Shown piece by piece: positions 18,339 to 27,199 of a DNA stretch of 53,908 nt. The first letter of the stretch is position 1. Each line of letters opens with the position of its first letter. The position numbers and the translations under genes are program-made. The DNA is from Burkholderiales bacterium (GTDB lineage Bacteria; Pseudomonadota; Gammaproteobacteria; Burkholderiales; UBA11063), in contig JAIEPY010000075.1 of NCBI GenBank assembly GCA_019748155.1, positions 1-53,908 of the forward strand. Direction: 5' to 3'. The notes under the pieces were generated by a model. The model made no database searches, was not told where the DNA came from, and saw nothing but the letters and a program-made list of their open reading frames with translations.

Positions 18339-19324
18339 GAAATTTATTATTATCACTAAATACAAAACTTGAAGAGTATATTAGGAAAAGTAATGATTAT
18401 TTAGGATTTGTAAGAAATTTTAAAGAATCTTATGAGAAATCTGAAAAGAAAACAATATTAAAACCTCATGTATATCGTTCTGTAGTGATACACTTTTATA
18501 CAATAATAGAATCATTTTCTTATGATATTGTTGATACGGTACTTACAACGACTAAAAATATACATCTTAATGCTAAGTCTGGGTATAACGATGTAGATAA
18601 AAAACTTAGGGACAACCATCTTAAATCTTCAATTAAATTATTGCAATTACTAGCAGATCAGAAAAGAACAGACTTTAAAATCAATATCGAACAGATAATT
18701 AAAAATTTATATGGCTGTGTAAATCAAAATAGCATTGATTTTACCACTCAGTCTTTTAGGACACATTCAAGTAATCTAACACATGACAATATTAAACAAC
18801 TTCTTTCTAAAGTTAGCATCAATGCTGTTGAATATAATAAAATAAAGATGTATTCAATAAAAGTTGATAACATTGTTAGTTATAGAAATTCTTTGGCCCA
18901 CTCCTTTGAACCTGACGACACAATGCAATCATTAGATATTTTGTTAGAATATATCAATGACATTGAGATGTATTTTAGAATATGGGTTGATAAAATTGTG
19001 GAACAATACGTTGAAATACAAGAAGCCACTTTAGATGGATCCTTAAGACGCTATAAAATAAAAAATATTTTTGATAAAAAATGTATTGCGGGATTTTCAA
19101 TAGAAAGTAATAGAATTTTTTTGAAGCAATGCGGGTTTGTTAGAACAAGCACAAATGATTACATTGCTGTAACTATTAATAGTATCGGAATCGAAAAAAA
19201 GAATGACTATAAGAACATAATGATAACAAATTCTACAGATGTTGCTTTACAGTTTAACGAGGATTTAGGTGGAAAATTTAGGGAAATTGAAGAATTAATC
19301 ATATTTAAAGAATCAAACATATAA
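18329..19324 (+). CDS. HEPN-domain protein (MAE_28990/MAE_18760-like)
   Basis: A 331-residue protein. The N-terminal 220 residues are helical and carry the HEPN ribonuclease motif RNSLAH (R186, N187, H191) within VSYRNSLAHSF, plus a conserved earlier histidine-rich stretch (HVYRSVVIHFYTIIESF). This resembles the MAE_28990/MAE_18760 type of HEPN proteins, which often sit beside DUF262 genes. The C-terminal 100 residues have no family I recognise. A cytotoxic RNase held in check or triggered by the DUF262 partner is a reasonable inference. Its start overlaps the DUF262 stop by 10 bp. Both genes are poorer in G and C than the core genes, consistent with acquisition. Confidence 0.7.
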   Translation: MPVRNLLLSLNTKLEEYIRKSNDYLGFVRNFKESYEKSEKKTILKPHVYRSVVIHFYTIIESFSYDIVDTVLTTTKNIHLNAKSGYNDVDKKLRDNHLKSSIKLLQLLADQKRTDFKINIEQIIKNLYGCVNQNSIDFTTQSFRTHSSNLTHDNIKQLLSKVSINAVEYNKIKMYSIKVDNIVSYRNSLAHSFEPDDTMQSLDILLEYINDIEMYFRIWVDKIVEQYVEIQEATLDGSLRRYKIKNIFDKKCIAGFSIESNRIFLKQCGFVRTSTNDYIAVTINSIGIEKKNDYKNIMITNSTDVALQFNEDLGGKFREIEELIIFKESNI

Positions 19325-19337
19325 ACAGGTATATTTT

Positions 19338-20183
19338 ATGACAAATTTATTAATAGCAATTAAAAACATAATTGAAAACCCAGTTAATGAGCTGGTCGAG
19401 TACTACAAAGGCACCAATCGCGCCAATAATATGGGTGATGCTCTCGAAAAATACGTAAAAGATGCGTTTTGCGGAATAGATAACACACTCTCAGATATTG
19501 AACGAGATAAGCAATATTCACAATACTTCTCTTATCTAGGAAACCCAAATAATCCACCAGATTTAATTTTAAAAAATGGTGATGCAGTTGAAGTTAAAAA
19601 GAATGAGAGTTTGAATTCAGCAATAGCACTAAACAGCTCTTATCCTAAAAGCAAATTATATGCCGATGATAGCCGTATCACGGTTGATTGTAAAAAATGC
19701 GAAGATACTCCGTGGCTTGAGAAAGATATAATTTATGTAATTGGCTATAATCCCAAGAATACCAAAACATTAAGGTCAATTTGTTTTATCTATGGCGATT
19801 GCTATGCTGCAAGTAAAGAGATTTATACCCAATTCACAGATAAAATTAGCCAAGGCATCCAAGAAATAGAAGGTATTGAATTGGTAGCTACTAATGAATT
19901 GGCTAAAGTAAAAAAAGTTGATCCACTAGGAATTACCGATTTAAGAGTCCGAGGGATGTGGCATATTGAAAGCCCTATGAAAGTGTATAAAGATTTCTTT
20001 ACCCTAACTGATAGCGCCAGCTTTTCATTAAATGCAATTATTTTGTTAGATCAGTATAATTCGTTTCCAGAACAAGATAGATCTTGTTTAGAACAAAAAG
20101 GTATCGTTTCAGAAATTGAAATAAAATCCCCAAATAATCCAGCAAAATTCTTAAAAGCGAAATTAATCAGCTATGAAAAATAA
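19338..20183 (+). CDS. Type II restriction endonuclease, NgoPII family (likely GGCC)
   Basis: A 281-residue protein. NPVNELVEYYKGTNRANNMGD near the N-terminus matches my memory of NgoPII, the gonococcal GGCC-cutting enzyme; the block KGTNRANNMGDALEKYVKD continues it. The likely PD-(D/E)xK centre is P74-D75 with E85-V-K87 (DAVEVKK). A CxxC (DCKKCED) follows. It would cleave unmethylated GGCC sites. It overlaps the methylase gene by 11 bp, the usual tight endonuclease-methylase pairing, and follows the HEPN gene by 13 bp with an AGGTAT upstream. Specificity is inferred from the family and the partner methylase. Confidence 0.88.
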   Translation: MTNLLIAIKNIIENPVNELVEYYKGTNRANNMGDALEKYVKDAFCGIDNTLSDIERDKQYSQYFSYLGNPNNPPDLILKNGDAVEVKKNESLNSAIALNSSYPKSKLYADDSRITVDCKKCEDTPWLEKDIIYVIGYNPKNTKTLRSICFIYGDCYAASKEIYTQFTDKISQGIQEIEGIELVATNELAKVKKVDPLGITDLRVRGMWHIESPMKVYKDFFTLTDSASFSLNAIILLDQYNSFPEQDRSCLEQKGIVSEIEIKSPNNPAKFLKAKLISYEK

Positions 20184-21180
20184 TATTGTCTCATTATTTA
20201 GTGGTGCGGGCGGTCTAGATTTAGGCTTTAATCAAGCTGGATTTAACGTGATATGGGCAAACGAATATGATAAAACAATTTGGGGAACTCATGAGTTCAA
20301 TTTTCCAAATTCGCATCTAGACAAACGAAATATCACCAAAGTTAACGCCCAAGAAGTCCCTGATTGTGTTGGGATAATTGGTGGACCACCTTGCCAAAGC
20401 TGGAGTGAGGCTGGAGCTGGCAGAGGTATAGAAGATCATAGAGGACAGTTATTCTATGATTATATTCGGATATTAAAAGAAAAACAGCCAAAATTCTTCT
20501 TAGCAGAAAACGTTCCCGGTATGCTATTACCCCGTCATCGAAATGCTCTGGTTGCCATTCTTAAAGAGTTTGAAGATATAGGCTATAACGTAACTAAGTA
20601 TTTACTCAATTCAAATGACTATAGTGTTCCACAAGAAAGAAAACGAGTCATCATAGTTGGATATCGTAAAGATCTTGGTAAAATATTTATTCCACCTAAG
20701 CCAAATTTATATAAGCCAACATTAAAAGATGCAATTTGGTCTTTGAGATTGTCCAAGCCTGCTCTAGACAAGAACTATAGCAATGGTGATGATAATTTAG
20801 CAGCACCAAATCATGAGTATATGACTGGTGGATTTTCGACCATTTATATGTCAAGAAATAGAGTAAGAAGCTGGGAAGAGCCTTCATTTACTATTCAAGC
20901 AGGCGGACGGCACGCTCCATTACACCCCAAAGCACCTAAGATGTTATTTATAGAACAAAACAAAAGGATTTTTGTTCCTGAACAAGAACATTTATACCGC
21001 AGATTAACTGTGCGCGAATGCGCCAGAATCCAAACCTTTCCCGATGATTTCATCTTTAAATATCACAATATTGCAGATGGCTATAAAATGGTAGGTAATG
21101 CAGTGGCGGTTGAATTTGCTCGCCAATTAGCGCAAGTAATCTATAATGATATTATTTTACCGCCCAACAATTCGTTATAA
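20173..21180 (+). CDS. DNA cytosine-C5 methyltransferase, M.HaeIII-like (GGCC)
   Basis: A 335-residue C5 methylase. Motif I is SLFSGAGGLDLGF; motif IV is GGPPCQSWSEAG with the catalytic C74; motif VI is AENVPG; motif VIII is QERKRV; the target-recognition part includes STIYMSRNRVRSWEEPSFT, and motifs IX-X include RRLTVRECARIQTFPDDF and GYKMVGNAV. The whole length, including the recognition region, parallels M.HaeIII, so the target is very probably GGCC with methylation of the inner cytosine. It protects the host from the neighbouring NgoPII-like endonuclease. ATG overlaps the endonuclease end. Confidence 0.93.
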   Translation: MKNNIVSLFSGAGGLDLGFNQAGFNVIWANEYDKTIWGTHEFNFPNSHLDKRNITKVNAQEVPDCVGIIGGPPCQSWSEAGAGRGIEDHRGQLFYDYIRILKEKQPKFFLAENVPGMLLPRHRNALVAILKEFEDIGYNVTKYLLNSNDYSVPQERKRVIIVGYRKDLGKIFIPPKPNLYKPTLKDAIWSLRLSKPALDKNYSNGDDNLAAPNHEYMTGGFSTIYMSRNRVRSWEEPSFTIQAGGRHAPLHPKAPKMLFIEQNKRIFVPEQEHLYRRLTVRECARIQTFPDDFIFKYHNIADGYKMVGNAVAVEFARQLAQVIYNDIILPPNNSL

Positions 21181-21265
21181 ATTGATTTAGAAATATAAGC
21201 TAAGATTAGACCTTACAATTATTAGATAAATTGTAACTCTTTCATTTTTAAAAAAGAACTCTCAC

Positions 21266-22027
21266 ATGAAACATATACCACGCAAAAGATTTGGACAAAA
21301 TTTCTTAAAAGACAACTATGTCATCAACCAGATCATTGAGTGTATCAACCCACAAGCTGATCAAACCATCGTGGAAATTGGTCCCGGTCTGGCAGCTCTA
21401 ACCAAGCCATTAATCGAAAGACTTGGACATATCAATGTTGTTGAGCTAGATCGGGATATTATTGATTTTCTTAAGAAAAACTTTAATTCGCAACAAATAA
21501 CCATCCATGAGGGTGACGCGTTAAAATTTGACTTTGCAATGAATGGGCAAAAAATCCGCGTCGTGGGTAATCTCCCCTACAATATCTCGACGCCAATCAT
21601 GTTTTACCTAAGTAATTTTAGCAATATTCAGGATATGACCTTTATGCTCCAAAAAGAAGTTGTTGAGCGAATCTGTGCTAGCCCTAATAACAAAGACTAT
21701 GGTAAATTATCAATAATGTTGCAATATAAATACAAATGCCGGCACTTATTGGATGTCGCACCAGAGAGCTTTTATCCGGCACCTAAAGTTAATTCGGCAA
21801 TTGTTTCATTAACACCGCGAAGTGATTATGACTGGCAAATAGTCAATGAACAAAAATTAAATCATGTTGTAAGTCAGGCATTTAATCAACGGCGTAAAAC
21901 TATAAATAATAGCCTCAAAAATTTACTAAGCACTGAACAAATCCAATCCTGTGGTATTGATCCAACTGTCCGTGCAGAAAATATTACCCTTGAAAATTTT
22001 ATAAAATTAAGTCAATTAATTGATTAA
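21266..22027 (+). CDS. rsmA: 16S rRNA dimethyladenosine transferase
   Basis: A 253-residue KsgA/RsmA. It dimethylates two adjacent adenines in the 3'-terminal helix of 16S rRNA late in 30S assembly. The N-terminal RKRFGQNFLKD, the SAM-binding EIGPGLAALT, and the catalytic NLPYNIST motif are all present, as is the C-terminal FNQRRKTINNSLK stretch. Length is about standard. It stands alone between the R-M pair and the CoA-transferase genes, and marks the return to core genes after the defence block. Confidence 0.96.
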   Translation: MKHIPRKRFGQNFLKDNYVINQIIECINPQADQTIVEIGPGLAALTKPLIERLGHINVVELDRDIIDFLKKNFNSQQITIHEGDALKFDFAMNGQKIRVVGNLPYNISTPIMFYLSNFSNIQDMTFMLQKEVVERICASPNNKDYGKLSIMLQYKYKCRHLLDVAPESFYPAPKVNSAIVSLTPRSDYDWQIVNEQKLNHVVSQAFNQRRKTINNSLKNLLSTEQIQSCGIDPTVRAENITLENFIKLSQLID

Positions 22028-22121
22028 TAAATTTCTTTAATTTAGCAAGATTTTACTCACTATTTAATTCATAGAAAGTGGTAGAATACGATATGCCATT
22101 AACAAAACAAAGGAGATTTGA

Positions 22122-22784
22122 ATGCCAAAGTCAAAATTAACCACCCTTGATGAATTCAAGGCGTTATTAAAAGATGGAATGACGATTATGGTCGGAGGTT
22201 TCATGACTGATGGAACTCCAGAACAACTAATTAATGCGGTTGTTGAATCAGGCGTAAAAAACTTAACTCTGATTAATAACGACGGCGGCTACCCAGAGCG
22301 CGGAATTGGTAAACTAATTGCCAATGGACAAGTAAAAAAGTTAATTGCCTCGCATGTTGGTCTTAACCCCACAGTTGCCAAATTAATGAACTCTGGTGAA
22401 ATGGAAGTAGATCTGGTACCTCAAGGTACATTAGCCGAGCGGATTCGCGCTAAGGGTGCTGGGTTAGGCGGAATACTTACCCAAACCGGATTAGGAACTC
22501 TGGTTCAAGAAGGCAAACAAGTTGTCGAGTCAGAAGGTAAAAAGTACTTATTAGAAGTTCCACTTGCTGCTGATTTGGCAATCATCGAAGCTACTTATGC
22601 TGATAAATTCGGCAATGGTGTTAATATTGGTACTACACGTAATTTCAACCCCTTGATGGCACTAGCTGCTGATAAAGTAGTTTTAGGCACTTATAAACTA
22701 CAGGAACTTGGTGAAGTAGACCCATCAAGCGTAACTATCTATGGTGTATTAGTTGACCATATTGTTCAAATCGAGGAAATGTAA
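22122..22784 (+). CDS. Acetate/butyrate-acetoacetate CoA-transferase subunit A
   Basis: A 220-residue alpha subunit of a family I CoA-transferase (AtoD/CtfA type). The N-terminal DGMTIMVGGFMTDGTP and the LVPQGTLAERIRAKGAGLGG segment are hallmarks. The sequence feels closer to CtfA of solventogenic clostridia than to E. coli AtoD in the IGKLIANGQVKKLIASHVG stretch. The enzyme moves CoA between acetate or butyrate and acetoacetate. A strong AAAGGAG sits upstream. Subunit B starts at the next base, so the two subunits are made together. Confidence 0.93.
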   Translation: MPKSKLTTLDEFKALLKDGMTIMVGGFMTDGTPEQLINAVVESGVKNLTLINNDGGYPERGIGKLIANGQVKKLIASHVGLNPTVAKLMNSGEMEVDLVPQGTLAERIRAKGAGLGGILTQTGLGTLVQEGKQVVESEGKKYLLEVPLAADLAIIEATYADKFGNGVNIGTTRNFNPLMALAADKVVLGTYKLQELGEVDPSSVTIYGVLVDHIVQIEEM

Positions 22785-23438
22785 ATGGATGCAAAACAAA
22801 TTATCGCTAAACGGGTTGCCTTAGAATTAAAAAATGGCGAATTGGTTAATTTAGGGATTGGCTTACCGACTATGGTGGCAGATTACTTGCCAGAAGGAGT
22901 TGAGGTTATTCTTCAATCTGAAAATGGCATGATTGGAATGGGGCACATTGTCTCTGGTCCGCATAATCGCAATTTTACCAATGCTGGTGGTACTTCAGTT
23001 ACTATTCTTCCACATGGAGCATGTTTTGATTCTGCGTTTTCTTTTTGCTTAATTCGTGGTGGACATGTAGATGGCACCGTATTAGGTACCCTGGAAGTGG
23101 ATCAGCACGGAAATATTGCTAATTACATGATTCCGGGTAAGATGGTTCCGGGAATGGGTGGCGCAATGGATCTAGTAACTGGTTCCCGCAAAGTAATTGT
23201 AGTAACTACCCATACTGACAAAAGCGGTAACTCTAAAATTTTAAAACAATGTAGCTTACCGCTAACAGGTGTGGCATGTTGTGATTTAATTGTAACAGAA
23301 TTAGCAGTAATCGAAGTTACTCCAAACGGTCTTAAATTGCTTGAGATTGCAGATAATACTACCGTAGAAGAAGTAATTGCTAAAACTGAGGCACCACTGA
23401 TACTAGCTGAGCCAGTTAAAACATTCTCTACTAATTAA
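22785..23438 (+). CDS. Acetate/butyrate-acetoacetate CoA-transferase subunit B
   Basis: A 217-residue beta subunit. E46 in LQSENGMIGMG is the conserved catalytic glutamate that forms the glutamyl-CoA thioester in family I CoA-transferases; ELVNLGIGLPTMVADYL and SLIRGGHVD-type (CLIRGGHVDGTVLG) stretches also match. It begins directly after the subunit A stop. A bidirectional hairpin terminator follows its stop codon. The likely role is acetoacetate or short-chain acid use, but no thiolase or other ketone-body gene lies beside it. Confidence 0.93.
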   Translation: MDAKQIIAKRVALELKNGELVNLGIGLPTMVADYLPEGVEVILQSENGMIGMGHIVSGPHNRNFTNAGGTSVTILPHGACFDSAFSFCLIRGGHVDGTVLGTLEVDQHGNIANYMIPGKMVPGMGGAMDLVTGSRKVIVVTTHTDKSGNSKILKQCSLPLTGVACCDLIVTELAVIEVTPNGLKLLEIADNTTVEEVIAKTEAPLILAEPVKTFSTN

Positions 23439-23466
23439 AAAAAGACCTTATGGTCTTTTTTTAATT
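23434..23466. terminator. Bidirectional intrinsic terminator between the CoA-transferase and aroK genes
   Basis: AAAAAAAGACC, loop TTAT, GGTCTTTTTTT forms a hairpin with a T-run on both strands. It overlaps the stop codons of subunit B and aroK, which converge here, so it should end both operons. Confidence 0.9.
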
Positions 23467-23985
23467 AGTACTTAAGTGTTTCTCAACTTGATCTATTACT
23501 TGATGTGGTTTAAGTAAAGTTGTGTTTATTGTAATATCACTAACTATTTTATAAAACTCACGCCGCTCTTCAAAAAGAGATTCTATTTTCTGTTTCAAAT
23601 TTTGATTAAATAATAAAGGACGCTTGTTCGGTGAACGTGATAAACGTTCAACAATGATATCCAAATCAGCCACAAGCTGCACCACCAGATTTTTCTGGCG
23701 AGTTATAATTTGACGATTTTCTGGGCGAATAACACAACCGCCACCCAATGACAATACATAGTCATCGGCTTCAGACATGATCTGATTCAAGGCAAAAGTT
23801 TCCCGATCTCGAAAACCATTTTCGCCTTCTAATTCAAAAATGGTTGGAATATCAACGCCACAAGTCTGCTCAATATACTTATCAAGATCAATAAACTGCT
23901 TATCCAGCCGTTCAGCCAAAAACTTGCCAATAGTGGTTTTACCAACCCCGGTAATACCTACAATAATAATATTTTTAATTGTCAT
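23461..23985 (-). CDS. aroK: Shikimate kinase
   Basis: A 174-residue kinase that phosphorylates shikimate in the aromatic amino acid pathway. The P-loop is G10-ITGVGKTT; the shikimate-binding DLDKYIE, GFRDRE and GGGCV motifs are in place, and SRSPNKRPLL is the lid. It is the last gene of the pilMNOPQ operon and overlaps pilQ by 11 bp, an arrangement common in beta- and gammaproteobacteria (where aroB usually follows). Here a terminator follows, so aroB is elsewhere. Confidence 0.96.
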   Translation of the reverse strand: MTIKNIIIVGITGVGKTTIGKFLAERLDKQFIDLDKYIEQTCGVDIPTIFELEGENGFRDRETFALNQIMSEADDYVLSLGGGCVIRPENRQIITRQKNLVVQLVADLDIIVERLSRSPNKRPLLFNQNLKQKIESLFEERREFYKIVSDITINTTLLKPHQVIDQVEKHLSTN

Positions 23986-26119
23986 TATCCAAGCTACTCG
24001 AAATAATCCGTGGAGTTATAAAAATTAATAATTCCTTTTTAGACGTTTTGGTTGATTGCGACTTAAACAACCAGCCTAAATATGGAATATCCCCTAATAA
24101 TGGTATCTGTTCTTCAATTTTTTGCTGATCATCAACATAGATACCGCCGACTAGAATAGTTGATCCATCCTTTACCCGCACCTGAGTATTAACACTATTG
24201 GTATCAATTGAAGGAGTTCCTTGTACTTGCAATTTGGTATTAGGACTATCCTTCTGGACATTAACATTAAGTAGCACATAACCATCATCAGTGATTTGTG
24301 GTGTAACCTGTAATGATAATGTCGCATTTACGAATGCCACATTGGTATTACCAGCGCTAGTTGCTTGTTGATAAGGAATTTGCACCCCTTGTTGAATATT
24401 AGCCGCCTGATAATTAGCCGTCATAACTTTAGGGCTAGAAATCGTTCGCCCTTGACTTTGTAACTCCAGAGCATCTACTTCCAAACCGATTAAAGTATTA
24501 CTATTTGGTGCAAATATAGTCGACATTGATGCGCCACCAGCAACCCCAAAATTTTGATTGACAAAACCAGCTGGATTCGCACTAACTGCATTAATCCCAG
24601 TTTGATTAATTGTAACTCCATTTTCTAAAGTATTAGAGTACGTCAAACTACCACCTATTCCAGCCAATAGCAAGCGCATGCCAAGATCTTTCTCAAAGTT
24701 GCTATTAGCTTCGACAATTCGAGCCTCAATCAAGACTTGCTTCACGGGAATGTCAATCTTATCTATCAAATCCCTAATATCTTTTAAATGAGACGGAGTG
24801 TCATTAATAATAATTGTATTGGTTCGGGTATCAACTAAAATACTTCCACGAGACGATAAGAGCGAGTTAGCATTGTTACCTTGAGCAAGTGTAGTACTAC
24901 TACCACCAAGACCACTTGAACTACCTGTTGAAACACTGCCATTACTATCCGAAGAACTACCAGCACTACCAGAACCTTTTTGTTGAATCATTGATTGAAT
25001 GGTTGCCGCTTGAGAATATTTTAAACGAATAGTAACTGTATCCAATGGCTCAGTTGCTTCTTGCGTTTTTCGCCCTTCTTGTTGCAATTTATTCATTGTA
25101 TCCAGTTCACCAACAGGCGCAATCCGAATAACATTGCCGTCGCGCCTCATCCCTAACCCTTTGGTAGTTAAGATAATTTGCAATGCTTGATCCCAGGGAA
25201 CATTATTCAGTTTGATCGACATTGACCCGGTAACACTATCGCTAACCAAAATATTATAACCACTAAAATCTGATAATAATTGTAATAACGCACGAACATC
25301 AATATTTTGAAAGTTAAAGGTTACCTTATCCGATTTACTGTCACTAAGCGTAGGAATTGAACTATCTGATGGAGTAACTTTACGAATATTAATGATCAAT
25401 TTATTCTGTAACTGATACAAGGCATAATCCCATTGATTGCGATTAACAATAGTTAAGAATAATTTGTTATTGCCAGATTTAGTATCAATATATTTAATTG
25501 GTGTATCAAAGTCAGTTGTATCAATACGCTTAATTATACTTGAATTAAAACCAACCGCATTCAAAGTTAGTTTTAAGTTTTCACCAAGACGCTCTTCTTT
25601 TACATCAATTTTGCTATCGCCAGTATATGGAATCTCAACAACCCCACCACCATTATCATCACGAGTGAATTTAATATCGTTGATTTGCGTGTTATAGTTA
25701 GCCGCTGATTTTTTAGGTAAGCCAATTAAGCCAACATTCTCACGCCCAATGGAGCTCTGCCCAACACTATTGGTAAAGCTAATATTGATTAAGGTAGCAT
25801 TTTGATTAATCTGATATTTATACTTAGCTCCACCCACAATAACCGTTCTTGTTCTGCTACCTACAGTCACCAAGTCTACTTCACGAACAAAACCACTTTT
25901 AAAAGTGTAGCTATTTTGGTTGGTTAAAGTGCTAATATTTTTAAAATCAACAATTAAATCATTTCCGGCAACAAATAGTTTAGGTATAGCACTACTTACA
26001 GCATCAAAGCTAAACGAAACAATCTGATTTTGATTTGCTACATTATTGCTAACATTTTGTAGAGTAATCGCACCTACATAAGTATTTATTAACAGAAATA
26101 TAAGTATGTATTTTTTCAT
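23975..26119 (-). CDS. pilQ: Type IV pilus secretin PilQ
   Basis: A 714-residue outer-membrane secretin through which type IV pili emerge. After a signal peptide (ILIFLLINTYVGAI) come AMIN-type beta domains (to about residue 260), the STN/N0 domain around VTFNFQNIDVRALLQLL, NolW/N1 domains, and the secretin core with VLIEARIVEANSNFEKDLG and the C-terminal VPLLGDIPYLG-type motif (IPLLGDIPYLGWLFK). A Ser/Gly-rich insertion at about residues 385-420 interrupts the N1 region. It overlaps pilP by 4 bp and aroK by 11 bp. Confidence 0.96.
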   Translation of the reverse strand: MKKYILIFLLINTYVGAITLQNVSNNVANQNQIVSFSFDAVSSAIPKLFVAGNDLIVDFKNISTLTNQNSYTFKSGFVREVDLVTVGSRTRTVIVGGAKYKYQINQNATLINISFTNSVGQSSIGRENVGLIGLPKKSAANYNTQINDIKFTRDDNGGGVVEIPYTGDSKIDVKEERLGENLKLTLNAVGFNSSIIKRIDTTDFDTPIKYIDTKSGNNKLFLTIVNRNQWDYALYQLQNKLIINIRKVTPSDSSIPTLSDSKSDKVTFNFQNIDVRALLQLLSDFSGYNILVSDSVTGSMSIKLNNVPWDQALQIILTTKGLGMRRDGNVIRIAPVGELDTMNKLQQEGRKTQEATEPLDTVTIRLKYSQAATIQSMIQQKGSGSAGSSSDSNGSVSTGSSSGLGGSSTTLAQGNNANSLLSSRGSILVDTRTNTIIINDTPSHLKDIRDLIDKIDIPVKQVLIEARIVEANSNFEKDLGMRLLLAGIGGSLTYSNTLENGVTINQTGINAVSANPAGFVNQNFGVAGGASMSTIFAPNSNTLIGLEVDALELQSQGRTISSPKVMTANYQAANIQQGVQIPYQQATSAGNTNVAFVNATLSLQVTPQITDDGYVLLNVNVQKDSPNTKLQVQGTPSIDTNSVNTQVRVKDGSTILVGGIYVDDQQKIEEQIPLLGDIPYLGWLFKSQSTKTSKKELLIFITPRIISSSLDNDN

Positions 26120-26610
26120 TTTTGTGGTAACTTTGGTTGTTTTTTGGTTTGATTGCCTTGGTCTAAGTTAAGCATAATTTTATTAATAAATGTTTTGCTA
26201 TCCTGAATCTGCGGTTCATCAATTTGCGTTGATGAAGGCGTAATCAAACTTATTTCACCATTTTTAATCTTATCGCCAAGTTTAAGCTTCAAAGTTTCAT
26301 ACGGCGTTTTAATGAAAACATAATCTCTACTTTCGTAATGTAAATAGCCTACCATTTTTAGCTGATCTAAATTATAATTTTGCAAAAGATCTGACTCTTT
26401 TTGATCTAATCGGTCTTGGCTAAAGATATTGTCATAATTTATCATTTTATAATTAGCTGGTTTAAATGTGAATTCAGGTAAAACTGGAGGTACATTTGTT
26501 GACGGTTTGGAGCGCAATTCCTGAACAAACTGTTCCAAGTCTTTAGTATCTGCCATCACCTGCATTATCACCAACATAAATATAAAAATTAATTTGAGCA
26601 CTTTAGTCAC
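26116..26610 (-). CDS. pilP: Type IV pilus assembly protein PilP
   Basis: A 164-residue PilP, which links the PilMNO inner-membrane platform to PilQ. The conserved FVQELRSKP and the C-terminal beta domain (MVGYLHYESRDYVFIKTPYE, then LKLGDKIKNGEISLITPSS) are present. Most PilP proteins are lipoproteins with a cysteine after the signal peptide; here the signal region (FIFMLVIMQVMADT) has no cysteine, so it seems to be secreted or membrane-anchored without lipid. It overlaps pilO by 8 bp and pilQ by 4 bp. Confidence 0.9.
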   Translation of the reverse strand: MTKVLKLIFIFMLVIMQVMADTKDLEQFVQELRSKPSTNVPPVLPEFTFKPANYKMINYDNIFSQDRLDQKESDLLQNYNLDQLKMVGYLHYESRDYVFIKTPYETLKLKLGDKIKNGEISLITPSSTQIDEPQIQDSKTFINKIMLNLDQGNQTKKQPKLPQK

Positions 26611-27199
26611 TATAAAAAATAGTTACGTCACAATTAATACTAATTTGAATATCATCAATTCGAGAAATTTGAAAATCAGATAATTCCATTACCCGAGGAA
26701 TCTTGGCAATCTGATAAAAAAACTTAATCGCATCATCAAAAGAACCACTCGCACTAAGCACATATACTTTCGAGTTAATTTTATCACTTTTTGGAGCTGA
26801 TGAATTCTCTTTTACTGATGCAGCAGACTTTGGAGTAAAGCTTTTTATCTTAAAGTCAGAATCTTCAGAGACCTGATTAATCTGAATCAATACATTAGGA
26901 AGCTCTTCTGAGGTTGGAAATTGCTGACGCACCTTAGCATCCAAATCACTGAGAGATGATTCTTTTTCTTTATATAACTCAATACTATTTAACAATGAAA
27001 TCTTATTCATTAACTCATCTTTTAGGCTTTGTTCGTCTTGCTGCAATTTAGATAACTTGTCTTTATTCTCATAGGTAAAGTTTTTATAGATCGTAAAAGA
27101 CAACACCGTCATTATCACTATGGTAAAGATAATTAGTGTTGTCATTTGCCACATATAAATCGGCTTTAGCTTTAATTTACCTAAATTAAGACTTGACAT
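26603..27199 (-). CDS. pilO: Type IV pilus assembly protein PilO
   Basis: A 198-residue bitopic inner-membrane protein: a short cytoplasmic N-terminus, one membrane helix (TLIIFTIVIMTVLSFTIY, about residues 21-38), a coiled coil to about residue 85, then a ferredoxin-like periplasmic domain with LPNVLIQINQVSEDSDF. It pairs with PilN and anchors PilP. It overlaps pilN by 14 bp and pilP by 8 bp, which indicates strongly coupled translation. Confidence 0.93.
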   Translation of the reverse strand: MSSLNLGKLKLKPIYMWQMTTLIIFTIVIMTVLSFTIYKNFTYENKDKLSKLQQDEQSLKDELMNKISLLNSIELYKEKESSLSDLDAKVRQQFPTSEELPNVLIQINQVSEDSDFKIKSFTPKSAASVKENSSAPKSDKINSKVYVLSASGSFDDAIKFFYQIAKIPRVMELSDFQISRIDDIQISINCDVTIFYSD

